Source: Mycolicibacterium celeriflavum | Lineage (GTDB): Bacteria; Actinomycetota; Actinomycetes; Mycobacteriales; Mycobacteriaceae | Length of the DNA stretch: 64,000 nucleotides | Assembly (NCBI RefSeq): GCF_010731795.1 | Contig: NZ_AP022591.1 | Location: 1,550,001-1,614,000 of the forward strand | Reading direction: 5' to 3' | In this document: positions 24,863 through 32,772 of the stretch, in pieces | How positions within the stretch are numbered: the stretch's first letter is position 1 | Layout of the letters: each line of letters starts with the position of its first letter | The notes under the pieces: generated by a model | What the model was told of the DNA's origin: nothing | The model's input: the letters and a program-made list of their open reading frames with translations, nothing else | The model's database searches: none | Position numbers and translations under genes: made by a program

Positions 24863-26257
24863 TCAGACAGGCACCCTCCACCGGATTTCGACCGTCTCGG
24901 GTCTGAACGTTCGGGTACCCCGTCCAGGCAGGTGCAGGACTGGCGTCATCAGTGAGGCGATGATCCCGCGGCGCTGAGCATTCGACAGCGTTGCCCAAGT
25001 CGCACGTACGTTCTCGGCGGCGACGATGGCAAGCGGCGACGACTGGCCCGCCGTCGCAATCTGCGCCTCCACATCGGCTAGCCGGGAAGCTACGCGCCCG
25101 TTCATCGCGCGGAATCGCGCAGGCGAGAGGATGCCGTCCGCGTAGTCCTGATCGATGTCGCTGCGCCGCCGCCGCAACGTGTCCGCCTCGGCCATCAGTG
25201 CTTTAGCGTCGGCCAGTTCGGGCGTCCACAGTTGGGCGGCGTCCGGTTGAGTGAGCCTGTCCAGAGTGACTTCGGTGACGTACTCGTCCACCGGGTCCGC
25301 CATGCGGGAGACGTGCCGGCCACTGGTGCATCTATACGTCGCCGTACCAGGTCTGGCGGCGGCGCCCCCGTGAACCGGGGCCTCGCACACCCCGCAGACG
25401 GCCACACCGGTCAGCAGTCGCTTAGCACCGTTGGGCCTGCGCCGCGAAGGGTCGCACAGAATCCGAACTGCGGCGCGCCAGGTGGTTTCGTCCACGATGG
25501 CGGGCCACTTCGCCCGTCCGGTGATCCCCAATTCGGGGTTCTGCCGGATCGCGCGACGATCCTCTTGCGGCCGGTGTCGGCGCATTCCGGCGTTGCGCGG
25601 GTTGGTGAGAACGTCTTTCACAGCTTGCCGTTGCCACGGCCCGCCCTGGGTCGTGATGAAACCGGCGGCATCCCAGCAGCGCGCGATTTCGGCGAGTGAG
25701 TCCCCCGCAAGGACCGCCGCGTAGCCCTGCCTGATTAGTGCGGCCTCGTTCTCGCGCACGGTGACGCCATCCGGCTCGTACCCGAAGGCTCTGCGACCAC
25801 CAACCCAACGGCCTTGCTCTGCGGCCTGTTGGACGGCCGAACGCTGGCGGGCGCCCTTGCGTTCGACTTCTCCCTGAGCAACCGACGAGAGGATGCGGGC
25901 CACCAATCTGCCTGCATCCGTTGACGTGTCGACGCTATCGGCGGCCGTGACTATGTACGTCTTGTGTCGCTCGCAGCGCTCTAAGACGCTTTCCAGTTCG
26001 GATACGCGACGTAGAAGGCGGTCCATGTGGCGCGCCACGATCACGTCGAAGTCACCCTCGTCCACTCGACGCATCATCGCGTCGAATTGCGGTCGCGGCT
26101 TGCGGCTCGTTGCCGACACATCGTTATCCACGAACTCGGCGGCGATAGACCAACCGCGCGCAGTAATGAGCCGTTGGCAATCCTGCCGCTGGCGGTCGAT
26201 ACCGAGCTGGTCGCCTTGTCGGTCCTGGCTTTGTCGGAGGTAGACAGCGACACGCAT
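24863..26257 (-). CDS. Large serine integrase
   Basis: The 464-residue recombinase starts MRVAVYLRQSQDRQGDQLGI; Ser10 is the catalytic nucleophile. The resolvase domain runs to about residue 145 (VARHMDRLLRR, ADSVDTSTDAGRLVARILSS), then a recombinase domain (RRAFGYEPDGVTVRENEAAL, GPWQRQAVKDVLTNPRNAGM), a zinc ribbon (VAVCGVCEAPV...YRCTSGRH) and a coiled-coil (LRRRRSDIDQDYADGILSPA). It is full length and should join attP to attB in comM. The start is 21 bases from the right attachment core, as expected for an integrase beside its att site. Confidence 0.96.
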   Translation of the reverse strand: MRVAVYLRQSQDRQGDQLGIDRQRQDCQRLITARGWSIAAEFVDNDVSATSRKPRPQFDAMMRRVDEGDFDVIVARHMDRLLRRVSELESVLERCERHKTYIVTAADSVDTSTDAGRLVARILSSVAQGEVERKGARQRSAVQQAAEQGRWVGGRRAFGYEPDGVTVRENEAALIRQGYAAVLAGDSLAEIARCWDAAGFITTQGGPWQRQAVKDVLTNPRNAGMRRHRPQEDRRAIRQNPELGITGRAKWPAIVDETTWRAAVRILCDPSRRRPNGAKRLLTGVAVCGVCEAPVHGGAAARPGTATYRCTSGRHVSRMADPVDEYVTEVTLDRLTQPDAAQLWTPELADAKALMAEADTLRRRRSDIDQDYADGILSPARFRAMNGRVASRLADVEAQIATAGQSSPLAIVAAENVRATWATLSNAQRRGIIASLMTPVLHLPGRGTRTFRPETVEIRWRVPV

Positions 26258-26267
26258 GCGACATATG

Positions 26268-27701
26268 CTAGCATGTGGTCCACGCGACGCGCAGTGTGCG
26301 GTCCATTCCGCGGACGCTGAGCGTGCCACGATTGAGCGCCGCCTCGAACGGTTTCATCACGGTCGGGGGCAGCCGGAAGTTGCGGCGCAGCAGCGAACCG
26401 CTGACTTCGACGTTGGTGCCGATGCCGTAGGACCGCCATCGTTCGGCGGCGGCTGCTCGCGCTGTGGCCACCCGCTCGCGCACCACTTCCGTGGATTCGC
26501 CGTCCTTGGCCACGATCGCACCCGCCCGCAGTGAGTTCATTCGAACGTTGAGGTCCACCCGGTCGAGCAGCGGGCCGGAGAGCTTACCGAGGTAACGCCG
26601 CTTCTCGTGGCCGCTGCATACGCAGTCCCGAGGGTCGGGCCGCGCGCACGGGCACGGGTTCGCGGCCAACACCAGTTGGAACCGCGCCGGGTATCGTGCG
26701 ACACCGTCGCGGCGGGCGAGGCGAATCTCGCCGTCTTCCAACGGTGTCCGAAGCGCCTCGAGCACACTGCAACCGATCTCGGCGCATTCGTCGAGGAACA
26801 GCACCCCGCGGTGCGCGCGGCTGACCGCGCCCGGCCGCGCCATCCCCGTGCCGCCGCCGACCATCGCCGCCACGCTCGACGTGTGATGTGGCGCGACGAA
26901 CGGCGGCCGGGTGATCAACGGGGTGTCCTCGGACAGCAGGCCGGCCACCGAGTGGATCGCCGTGACTTCCAGCGCCTCACTCTCCGACAGCGGCGGCAGC
27001 AAGCCCGGAAGGCGTTGCGCCAGCATCGTTTTCCCCACGCCGGGCGGCCCGGTCAACATGAGGTGGTGACCACCGGCCGCGGCCACCTCGACGGCGTATC
27101 GCGCCTCGGTCTGTCCGACCACATCGGCGAGGTCGGCCGTGGGTTCGGGCTGCGACGACGGCGACGCAATGCGGGATTCGAGTTGCCCCTTGCCTTTGAT
27201 CCACGATTTCAGCTGACCCAGGGTGCGCGCTCCCCACACCTCGATGTCGTCGACCAGGCTGGCTTCGGCGAGGTTCTCGGCAGGGACGACGACCGTGGGC
27301 CAGCCCTCCCGCTTGGCGGCCAGCACCGCCGGGAGGATGCCCTTGACGGGCCGGACCCGTCCATCGAGGGCCAACTCGCCGAGCAGCACGGTCTTCTCGA
27401 GCCGTGCCCAACGCTTTTTCGCCTGCGCCGACAACACCGACAACGCCAGCGCCAGGTCATACACCGACCCGACCTTGGGCAGCGTCGCCGGCGAGAGCGC
27501 CAGCGTCAGCCGGGACTGCGGCCAGTCGTCGCCGCAGTTGGTGATCGCCGCGCGGACCCGGTTGCGCGACTCCTGCAGAGCCGCGTCCGGCAGGCCGACC
27601 AGGTACACACCCGGCAGACCGGAGGAGATGTCGGCCTCGATCTCGACGATCCGACCGTCCAACGCGGACACCGCGACCGAGAACGCGCGCCCCAACGCCA
27701 T
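26268..27701 (-). CDS. comM: ComM/YifB-family Mg-chelatase-like AAA+ ATPase, C-terminally truncated by the element
   Basis: The 477-residue product begins MALGRAFSVAVSALDGRIVE and has an N-terminal Lon-like domain, Walker A GPPGVGKTM, Walker B GVLFLDECAEIG and the zinc-type insert CPCARPDPRDCVC typical of ComM. ComM is a helicase that aids branch migration in natural transformation. The last host residues are LRVAWT; then element DNA adds only Thr-Cys and a stop, so 28 normal C-terminal residues are lost (now at 9108-9203). The truncated protein may still fold because the ATPase core is complete. Confidence 0.92.
   Translation of the reverse strand: MALGRAFSVAVSALDGRIVEIEADISSGLPGVYLVGLPDAALQESRNRVRAAITNCGDDWPQSRLTLALSPATLPKVGSVYDLALALSVLSAQAKKRWARLEKTVLLGELALDGRVRPVKGILPAVLAAKREGWPTVVVPAENLAEASLVDDIEVWGARTLGQLKSWIKGKGQLESRIASPSSQPEPTADLADVVGQTEARYAVEVAAAGGHHLMLTGPPGVGKTMLAQRLPGLLPPLSESEALEVTAIHSVAGLLSEDTPLITRPPFVAPHHTSSVAAMVGGGTGMARPGAVSRAHRGVLFLDECAEIGCSVLEALRTPLEDGEIRLARRDGVARYPARFQLVLAANPCPCARPDPRDCVCSGHEKRRYLGKLSGPLLDRVDLNVRMNSLRAGAIVAKDGESTEVVRERVATARAAAAERWRSYGIGTNVEVSGSLLRRNFRLPPTVMKPFEAALNRGTLSVRGMDRTLRVAWTTC
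26278..26285. repeat. Attachment-site core, right junction
   Basis: GTCCACGC matches 9196-9203. Left of it lies integrase-side DNA, right of it the intact comM coding sequence. Confidence 0.88.
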
Positions 27702-28070
27702 CTACCCCACCCCTTGGAGATGGGTGATTTCCGGTGTGCGGCGCCGGCCGATCCGCACCCCGACGACGTCGATGCGCACCTGCGACCATCCGGTGTCCTG
27801 GGCCGCCAGCCACAACCCGGCGAGCCGCCGCAACCGGCGCACTTTCTGCGGGGTGACGGCCTGCGCGACGCCGCCGAACTGATCGCTCGTGCGGGTCTTC
27901 ACCTCGACGAACACCACGATGCGGGCCGTGTCGTCGACTGCGATTACATCCAGCTCGCCATACCGGCACCGCCAGTTGCGGCCCAGCACCCGCAGCCCCA
28001 GTGAGCGCAGGTGATCGACCGCGAGTTGCTCTCCCAGCGCGCCGATCTCGGCGCGGGTCAGTGAAGTCAT
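27702..28070 (-). CDS. yraN: YraN / UPF0102 family nuclease-like protein
   Basis: The 122-residue protein starts MTSLTRAEIGALGEQLAVDH and contains GLRVLGRNWRCRYGELDVIA and VFVEVKTRTSDQFGG, the E...GELDxI...VEVKxR restriction-endonuclease-like core of the family. Its stop codon abuts the comM start, as in the M. tuberculosis pair Rv2898c-Rv2897c. Biological role is unsettled, probably in DNA processing. The start at 28070 is chosen because upstream codons look non-coding. Confidence 0.92.
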   Translation of the reverse strand: MTSLTRAEIGALGEQLAVDHLRSLGLRVLGRNWRCRYGELDVIAVDDTARIVVFVEVKTRTSDQFGGVAQAVTPQKVRRLRRLAGLWLAAQDTGWSQVRIDVVGVRIGRRRTPEITHLQGVG

Positions 28071-28207
28071 GCCATCACCGTCGAGTAGGCGACCGACACC
28101 TCGGCCGCATTCGGGCGCCGTTGCCCGCACTCATCCCCAACCAGCGATTCATCCACAGATCGGATTCGCGTTGTTTCGCCGGCGTCAAATCTGGGGTACA
28201 CGCCGCC

Positions 28208-29026
28208 ATGACCGACAAGTCGTTACACGGTGTTGCCGACCGAGCCACCGACAGTGATGCGTTCGAATACACCGCGCGTGCCGGTTTCGCGATCAGCGGC
28301 GTGCTGCATTTGCTCATCGGCTATCTGATTCTGCGAATCGCATTGGGCTCTGGCGGCAACGCCGACCAGTCCGGGGCGCTGGCGACGCTGGCACAACAGA
28401 CCGGCGGCGCCGTGCTGTTGTGGGTGGTCACCGCCGGACTGCTGGCGCTCGGCCTGTGGCGGATCGCCGAAGCGGTCGTGGGCGCCAGACCCGGAGAGGG
28501 GTCCGGACCGCACAACGACGACACCCCGGCGTGGAAGCGGGCGAAATCGCTCGGCCTCGCCGCGGTCAACGTCGCCATCGCAATCTCAGCAGCGCGCTTC
28601 GCCACCGGCAGTGGACAGCAGAGCAGTCAGCAGAACGCCGGGCTCAGCGCACAGATAATGCAGTCCGGATGGGGCAAGGCCGTGCTGGTCGCGGTGGGCC
28701 TGGGGTTGATCGCCGTCGGCGGCTATCACGTCTACAAGGGCGCGACAAAGAAGTTCCGCAAAGACCTGCGCGTCTCCGGTGGCACCGGCGTCACCGCTGT
28801 CGGGGTCACGGGCTATGTGGCCAAAGGTCTGGTCCTCGCCGGCGCCGGGTTGCTCGTGATCGTGGCCACACTGCAAGCCGATCCCGCCAAGGCGGGCGGG
28901 CTCGACGCGGCGGTCAAGACGCTGGGGCAGGCGCCGTTCGGCAGGATCCTTCTCGTGCTCGCGGCCGTCGGTATCGCGGCGTTCGGCGCCTACAACTTCG
29001 TGCGGGCTCGGCACGGGAGGATGTAG
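28208..29026 (+). CDS. DUF1206 integral membrane protein
   Basis: The 272-residue protein has six predicted membrane spans in three repeated pairs: GFAISGVLHLLIGYLILRIA / AVLLWVVTAGLLALGLWRIA, a middle pair (VNVAIAISAARFATG / AVLVAVGLGLIAVGGYHVYK) and TGYVAKGLVLAGAGLLVIVA / RILLVLAAVGIAAFGAYNFV. Each pair ends in a basic loop, which is the DUF1206 pattern common in actinobacteria. Function unknown. It is divergent from yraN with about 137 bases between and stands alone. Confidence 0.88.
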   Translation: MTDKSLHGVADRATDSDAFEYTARAGFAISGVLHLLIGYLILRIALGSGGNADQSGALATLAQQTGGAVLLWVVTAGLLALGLWRIAEAVVGARPGEGSGPHNDDTPAWKRAKSLGLAAVNVAIAISAARFATGSGQQSSQQNAGLSAQIMQSGWGKAVLVAVGLGLIAVGGYHVYKGATKKFRKDLRVSGGTGVTAVGVTGYVAKGLVLAGAGLLVIVATLQADPAKAGGLDAAVKTLGQAPFGRILLVLAAVGIAAFGAYNFVRARHGRM

Positions 29027-29128
29027 CGCTCACTCCATCGGAAGTGCAAGCGCGGGCCGAAACGGTATGTTCATCAGGTAACCCTCAAGTGCGATCTGAC
29101 CTGCGCGAACGGCGAAAGGATCCCCTGA

Positions 29129-30145
29129 ATGCGACTACAGTGGAGGCGGATCGCCGCAGTCCTCTCGGCCCTCGCCGTGGCGGCCGCGGCCACCTCGTGC
29201 TCGGATTCGGGCGACACCGACGAACTGCTGGTTTACAACGCCCAGCACGAGTCGTTGACCAACGAGTGGATCGACGCCTTCACCGAGGAAACCGGAATCA
29301 AGGTCACCTACCGCCAGGGCGGTGACACCGAGCTCGGCAATCAGCTTGTGGCCGAAGGGGAAGCCTCGCCGGCCGACGTGTTCTTGACCGAGAACTCGCC
29401 GGCGATGGCGGCCGTCGAGCGCGCCGGCCTGTTCGCTGACCTCGAATCCGAGACTCTCGAACAGGTTCCGCCGCAGTACCGTCCGCCGACCGGCAAGTGG
29501 ACCGGGGTGGCCGCACGCAGCACCGTGTTCGTCTACAACACGGACAGGTTGCAGCCCGATCGACTGCCGAAGTCGCTGCTGGACCTGCAGCAGCCCGAAT
29601 GGAAGGACCGATGGGGCGCGCCGCCCTCCAAGGCGGACTTTCAGGCGATCGTCTCGGCACTGCTCGAGTTGAAGGGTGAAGCCGCAACCGCGCAGTGGCT
29701 GGCCGCGATGAAAACCAACGCAAAGCTGTACAACGACAACATCGCCACCCTCAAGGCCGTCAACGCCGGCCAGGTCGACGGCGGTGTGATCTACCACTAC
29801 TACTGGTTCCGTGACCAGTCCAAAACCAAGGAGATGAGCGGCAATACCGCGCTGCACTACTTCAAGAACGAAGATCCCGGCGCGTTCGTCAGCCTGTCCG
29901 GAGGCGGGGTACTGGCCTCCAGCGACAAGATGGACCAGGCCCAGCGGTTCATCCGGTTCATCACCGGCAAGGCGGGTCAGGAGGTGCTCGAGAAGGGCAC
30001 CTCGTTCGAATACCCCGTGGGCAGCGGTGTACCGGCGAATCCCGCTCTGCCGCCGCTGGACACGCTGCAGGCGCCCAATGTCGATCCGTCGAAGTTGGAT
30101 GCGCAGAAGGTGACCGACCTGATGACGAAGGCTGGCTTGCTGTAG
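29129..30145 (+). CDS. Iron(III)-type ABC transporter substrate-binding lipoprotein
   Basis: The 338-residue protein has a lipobox ending TSC after AAVLSALAVAAAA, then the FbpA/Fut-type fold: LLVYNAQHESLTNEWIDAFT, GIKVTYRQGGDTELGNQLVA, ASPADVFLTENSPAMAAVER, and the Tyr-rich metal-binding motif VIYHYYWFRD. This class binds bare ferric ion. It is the first gene of a four-gene operon with permease, ATPase and an adenylation-carrier-acyltransferase protein. AAAGGAT precedes the ATG. Confidence 0.93.
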   Translation: MRLQWRRIAAVLSALAVAAAATSCSDSGDTDELLVYNAQHESLTNEWIDAFTEETGIKVTYRQGGDTELGNQLVAEGEASPADVFLTENSPAMAAVERAGLFADLESETLEQVPPQYRPPTGKWTGVAARSTVFVYNTDRLQPDRLPKSLLDLQQPEWKDRWGAPPSKADFQAIVSALLELKGEAATAQWLAAMKTNAKLYNDNIATLKAVNAGQVDGGVIYHYYWFRDQSKTKEMSGNTALHYFKNEDPGAFVSLSGGGVLASSDKMDQAQRFIRFITGKAGQEVLEKGTSFEYPVGSGVPANPALPPLDTLQAPNVDPSKLDAQKVTDLMTKAGLL

Positions 30146-31726
30146 GTGGTCGCCGCCGCCCCGCCCGTTCCACCTCCCGCGGCCCCGGTCTCGCGGTCCG
30201 ACAAGACGGTCCGCCCAGGTCCCCTGGTTTCGGTGACCGTCGCCGTTCTGGTCGCGGCGACCTTCATACCGCTGGGATACGTGGCGTGGGCGGCAGTTTC
30301 GGTCGGATGGACGCGGGCCTATGAACTGATCGTGCGGCCGCACGTCGGCGAACTGCTCGTCAACACGATCGCACTGGTCTGCATCACCGTTCCGCTGTGC
30401 GTGGTGATCGGCGTCGGGGTTGCTTGGCTGGTGGAACGGACAGATGTACCCGGCAGGGCGCTATGGCGACCGTTGTTCGTTGCACCGCTTGCCATTCCGG
30501 CGTTCGTCAACAGCTACGCCTGGGTCGGCGTCATACCGTCGTTGCACGGGTTGTGGGCCGGAGTGCTGGTCACCACGTTGTCCTACTTCCCGTTCATGTA
30601 CCTGCCGGCAGCTGCGACGTTGCGCAGGCTCGATCCGGCCCTCGAAGAGTCGGCGCGGGCGTTGGGATCGGGCTCGGCCGGGGTGTTCTTCCGGGTTGTG
30701 CTGCCGCAGTTGCGATTGGCGATCCTGGGTGGCGCACTGCTGGTCGGTGTGCACCTGCTCGCGGAGTTCGGCGCGTTCGCGATGGTGCGCTTCGATACGT
30801 TCACCGTCGCGATCTTCCAGCAGTTCCAGGCCACCTTCGACGGCGCGGCGGGCAGCATGCTCGCCGGCGTGCTCGTCCTGTTGTGTCTGGCGTTGCTCAC
30901 GGCCGAGGCCGCGGCTCGAGGCAGCGCCCGCCTCGCCCGGACCGGGTCTGGCGCCCCGCGCGCTGCGGTGCCGATCGATCTGCGCCACAGCAGAATTCCA
31001 GCTCTCGCAGTGTTGCTGGCGGTGGCGGTGCTCGCCATCGGCGTTCCGGTGTGGACGATCCTGCGCTGGCTGTGGCTCGGCGGTGCCGAGGTGTGGATCG
31101 TCGACGAAATCGTGACCGCGCTCGGGCAAACCATCGGGTTGGCATCCGCTGCAGCGGTGCTGACGACCGTGCTCGCGTTCCCAATCGCATGGGTGGCAGT
31201 GCGCTCCAGCGGTTTTCTCGCGCGCGCCGTCGAAGGCGCCAACTACGTCACCAGTTCTCTACCGGGCATCGTCACCGCCCTCGCGCTGGTGACCGTCACC
31301 ATCCACTTCGCCCGTCCGCTCTATCAGAGCGTGGCGCTGATCGTGTTCGCCTATGTTCTGCTGTTCATGCCGCGTGCACTGGTCAATGTCCGTGCCGGCC
31401 TCGCTCAGGTACCCACGAGCCTCGAGGAGGCGTCCCGGTCACTGGGCAGGTCACCGACCGCAACGTTCCTGCGGGTTACGCTACGCCTGACAGCGCCCGC
31501 CGCGGCGGCCGGAGCCTCGCTGGTATTCGTCGCCGTGGCAACGGAATTGACCGCGACGCTGCTGCTCGCGCCGACCGGCACCCGCACGTTGTCGATGTTG
31601 TTCTGGTCGTTCTCCAGCGAACTGGACTACGCCGCGGCCGCGCCGTACGCGCTGGCGTTGGTGGTTCTCGCGATACCGGTCACGCTGCTGCTGTACCGCC
31701 AGTCGACGAAGGCGGCGGCGCTATGA
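30146..31726 (+). CDS. Iron ABC transporter permease (FbpB type, fused double permease)
   Basis: The 526-residue membrane protein has about twelve spans in two homologous halves. Each half has the cytoplasmic EAA-like loop that docks the ATPase: RLDPALEESARALGSG in the first half and VPTSLEEASRSLGRSP in the second. It starts at a GTG immediately after the lipoprotein stop and overlaps the ATPase gene by ATGA. Confidence 0.93.
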   Translation: MVAAAPPVPPPAAPVSRSDKTVRPGPLVSVTVAVLVAATFIPLGYVAWAAVSVGWTRAYELIVRPHVGELLVNTIALVCITVPLCVVIGVGVAWLVERTDVPGRALWRPLFVAPLAIPAFVNSYAWVGVIPSLHGLWAGVLVTTLSYFPFMYLPAAATLRRLDPALEESARALGSGSAGVFFRVVLPQLRLAILGGALLVGVHLLAEFGAFAMVRFDTFTVAIFQQFQATFDGAAGSMLAGVLVLLCLALLTAEAAARGSARLARTGSGAPRAAVPIDLRHSRIPALAVLLAVAVLAIGVPVWTILRWLWLGGAEVWIVDEIVTALGQTIGLASAAAVLTTVLAFPIAWVAVRSSGFLARAVEGANYVTSSLPGIVTALALVTVTIHFARPLYQSVALIVFAYVLLFMPRALVNVRAGLAQVPTSLEEASRSLGRSPTATFLRVTLRLTAPAAAAGASLVFVAVATELTATLLLAPTGTRTLSMLFWSFSSELDYAAAAPYALALVVLAIPVTLLLYRQSTKAAAL

Positions 31727-32772
31727 CCATCCTGCAAACCCGCGGACTGGCCAAGTCGTTCCACGGCCACACCGTGCTGGACCACATCGACCTCGATCTG
31801 CGCGAGGGCACCGTCACCGCGGTCGTCGGAGCATCGGGCTGCGGCAAGACCACGCTGCTGCGGTTGATCGCCGGCTTCGAGAATCCCGACGCCGGCACGG
31901 TCACCATTGCCGGGCGGCAGGTGGCCAGTCCCGCGGCTGCGGTCGCGCCGCATCGCCGTGCGGTCGGCTACGTCGCGCAGGACGGCGCGCTGTTCCCCCA
32001 CCTGACGGTCGGCCAGAACATCGCGTACGGCCTGACCGGCTCACTGCGTCGCGCCGACGTCCGCAACCGGGTAACCGAACTGCTCGAAACGGTTTCGCTC
32101 GACCCCTCCTACGCCGCGCGCCGACCCGATCAACTATCGGGTGGACAGCAGCAGCGCGTCGCGCTGGCCCGGGCGCTGGCCCGCAAACCGGTGGTGATGT
32201 TGCTCGACGAACCGTTCACCGCACTCGACACCGGTTTACGCGCGTCCACCCGAAAGGCTGTAGCGCGCCTGCTCACCGACGCCGGCGTCACCACACTGCT
32301 GGTCACCCACGACCAAGAGGAGGCGCTGTCCATCGCCGACCAGGTCGCGGTGATGCGCGACGGGCGGTTCACCCAGGTCGGTCCGCCACAGCAGGTGTAC
32401 CGCGAGCCCAACGACCATTTCACCGCCGTCTTTCTCGGCGACTGCATCTCACTGCCCTGCACCATCAGTGACGGCGTCGCCGATTGTGCGCTCGGTCGCA
32501 TCCCCGTACGCGGCGGCGAACCAAGCACCGCCGGTCCCGCCACTCTGCTGTTGCGACCTGAACAGGTTGTCGCAACGGTGGTTTCGGATATCGAGCGACA
32601 CGAAGGAGTCGCGACCGTCCTGGCCGTCGAGTTCCTCGGCCACGACGTGCTGCTGACCGTCGACCCCGCCGGAAACGCGGACCCGTTCATCGTGCGCCAG
32701 CACAGTCTCGATCCGCCCCCTGTCGACGCGAAGGTGCACATCGAGGTCATCGGCAGCGGAGTTGCGCTGTGA
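31723..32772 (+). CDS. Iron ABC transporter ATP-binding protein (FbpC type)
   Basis: The 349-residue protein has Walker A VGASGCGKTTLL, signature LSGGQQQRVALARALA, Walker B VVMLLDEPFTALD and the switch His in LLVTHDQEEALS. A C-terminal regulatory domain of about 110 residues (TLLLRPEQVVATVV, LAVEFLGHDVLLTVD) is a TOBE-type extension as in ferric and other inorganic-ion importers. Start and stop both overlap neighbours by four bases. Confidence 0.95.
   Translation: MTILQTRGLAKSFHGHTVLDHIDLDLREGTVTAVVGASGCGKTTLLRLIAGFENPDAGTVTIAGRQVASPAAAVAPHRRAVGYVAQDGALFPHLTVGQNIAYGLTGSLRRADVRNRVTELLETVSLDPSYAARRPDQLSGGQQQRVALARALARKPVVMLLDEPFTALDTGLRASTRKAVARLLTDAGVTTLLVTHDQEEALSIADQVAVMRDGRFTQVGPPQQVYREPNDHFTAVFLGDCISLPCTISDGVADCALGRIPVRGGEPSTAGPATLLLRPEQVVATVVSDIERHEGVATVLAVEFLGHDVLLTVDPAGNADPFIVRQHSLDPPPVDAKVHIEVIGSGVAL

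Larger units (their letters stand above)
9196..26285. mobile_element. Integrated phage-like element (about 17.1 kb) inside comM
   Basis: The borders are set by the two halves of comM and the shared GTCCACGC at 9196-9203 and 26278-26285. Inside are a serine integrase at the right end, small early genes, a control region, a tape-measure gene, an HNH nuclease, terminase, portal, protease, capsid and connector, plus two cargo loci at the left end. Nearly all genes read leftwards. Missing are tail tube, tail chaperones, minor tail proteins, endolysin, holin, primase or helicase, and a recognisable small terminase. It is therefore a satellite-type or decayed element. Its origin is clearly siphophage-like. 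Confidence 0.93.

Noticed and set aside
24863..26257. Reading the recombinase as a transposon resolvase or IS607-type transposase
   Set aside because: Its 464-residue length, recombinase and zinc-ribbon domains and its position beside an att core fit a large serine integrase; no inverted terminal repeats or partner gene are present.
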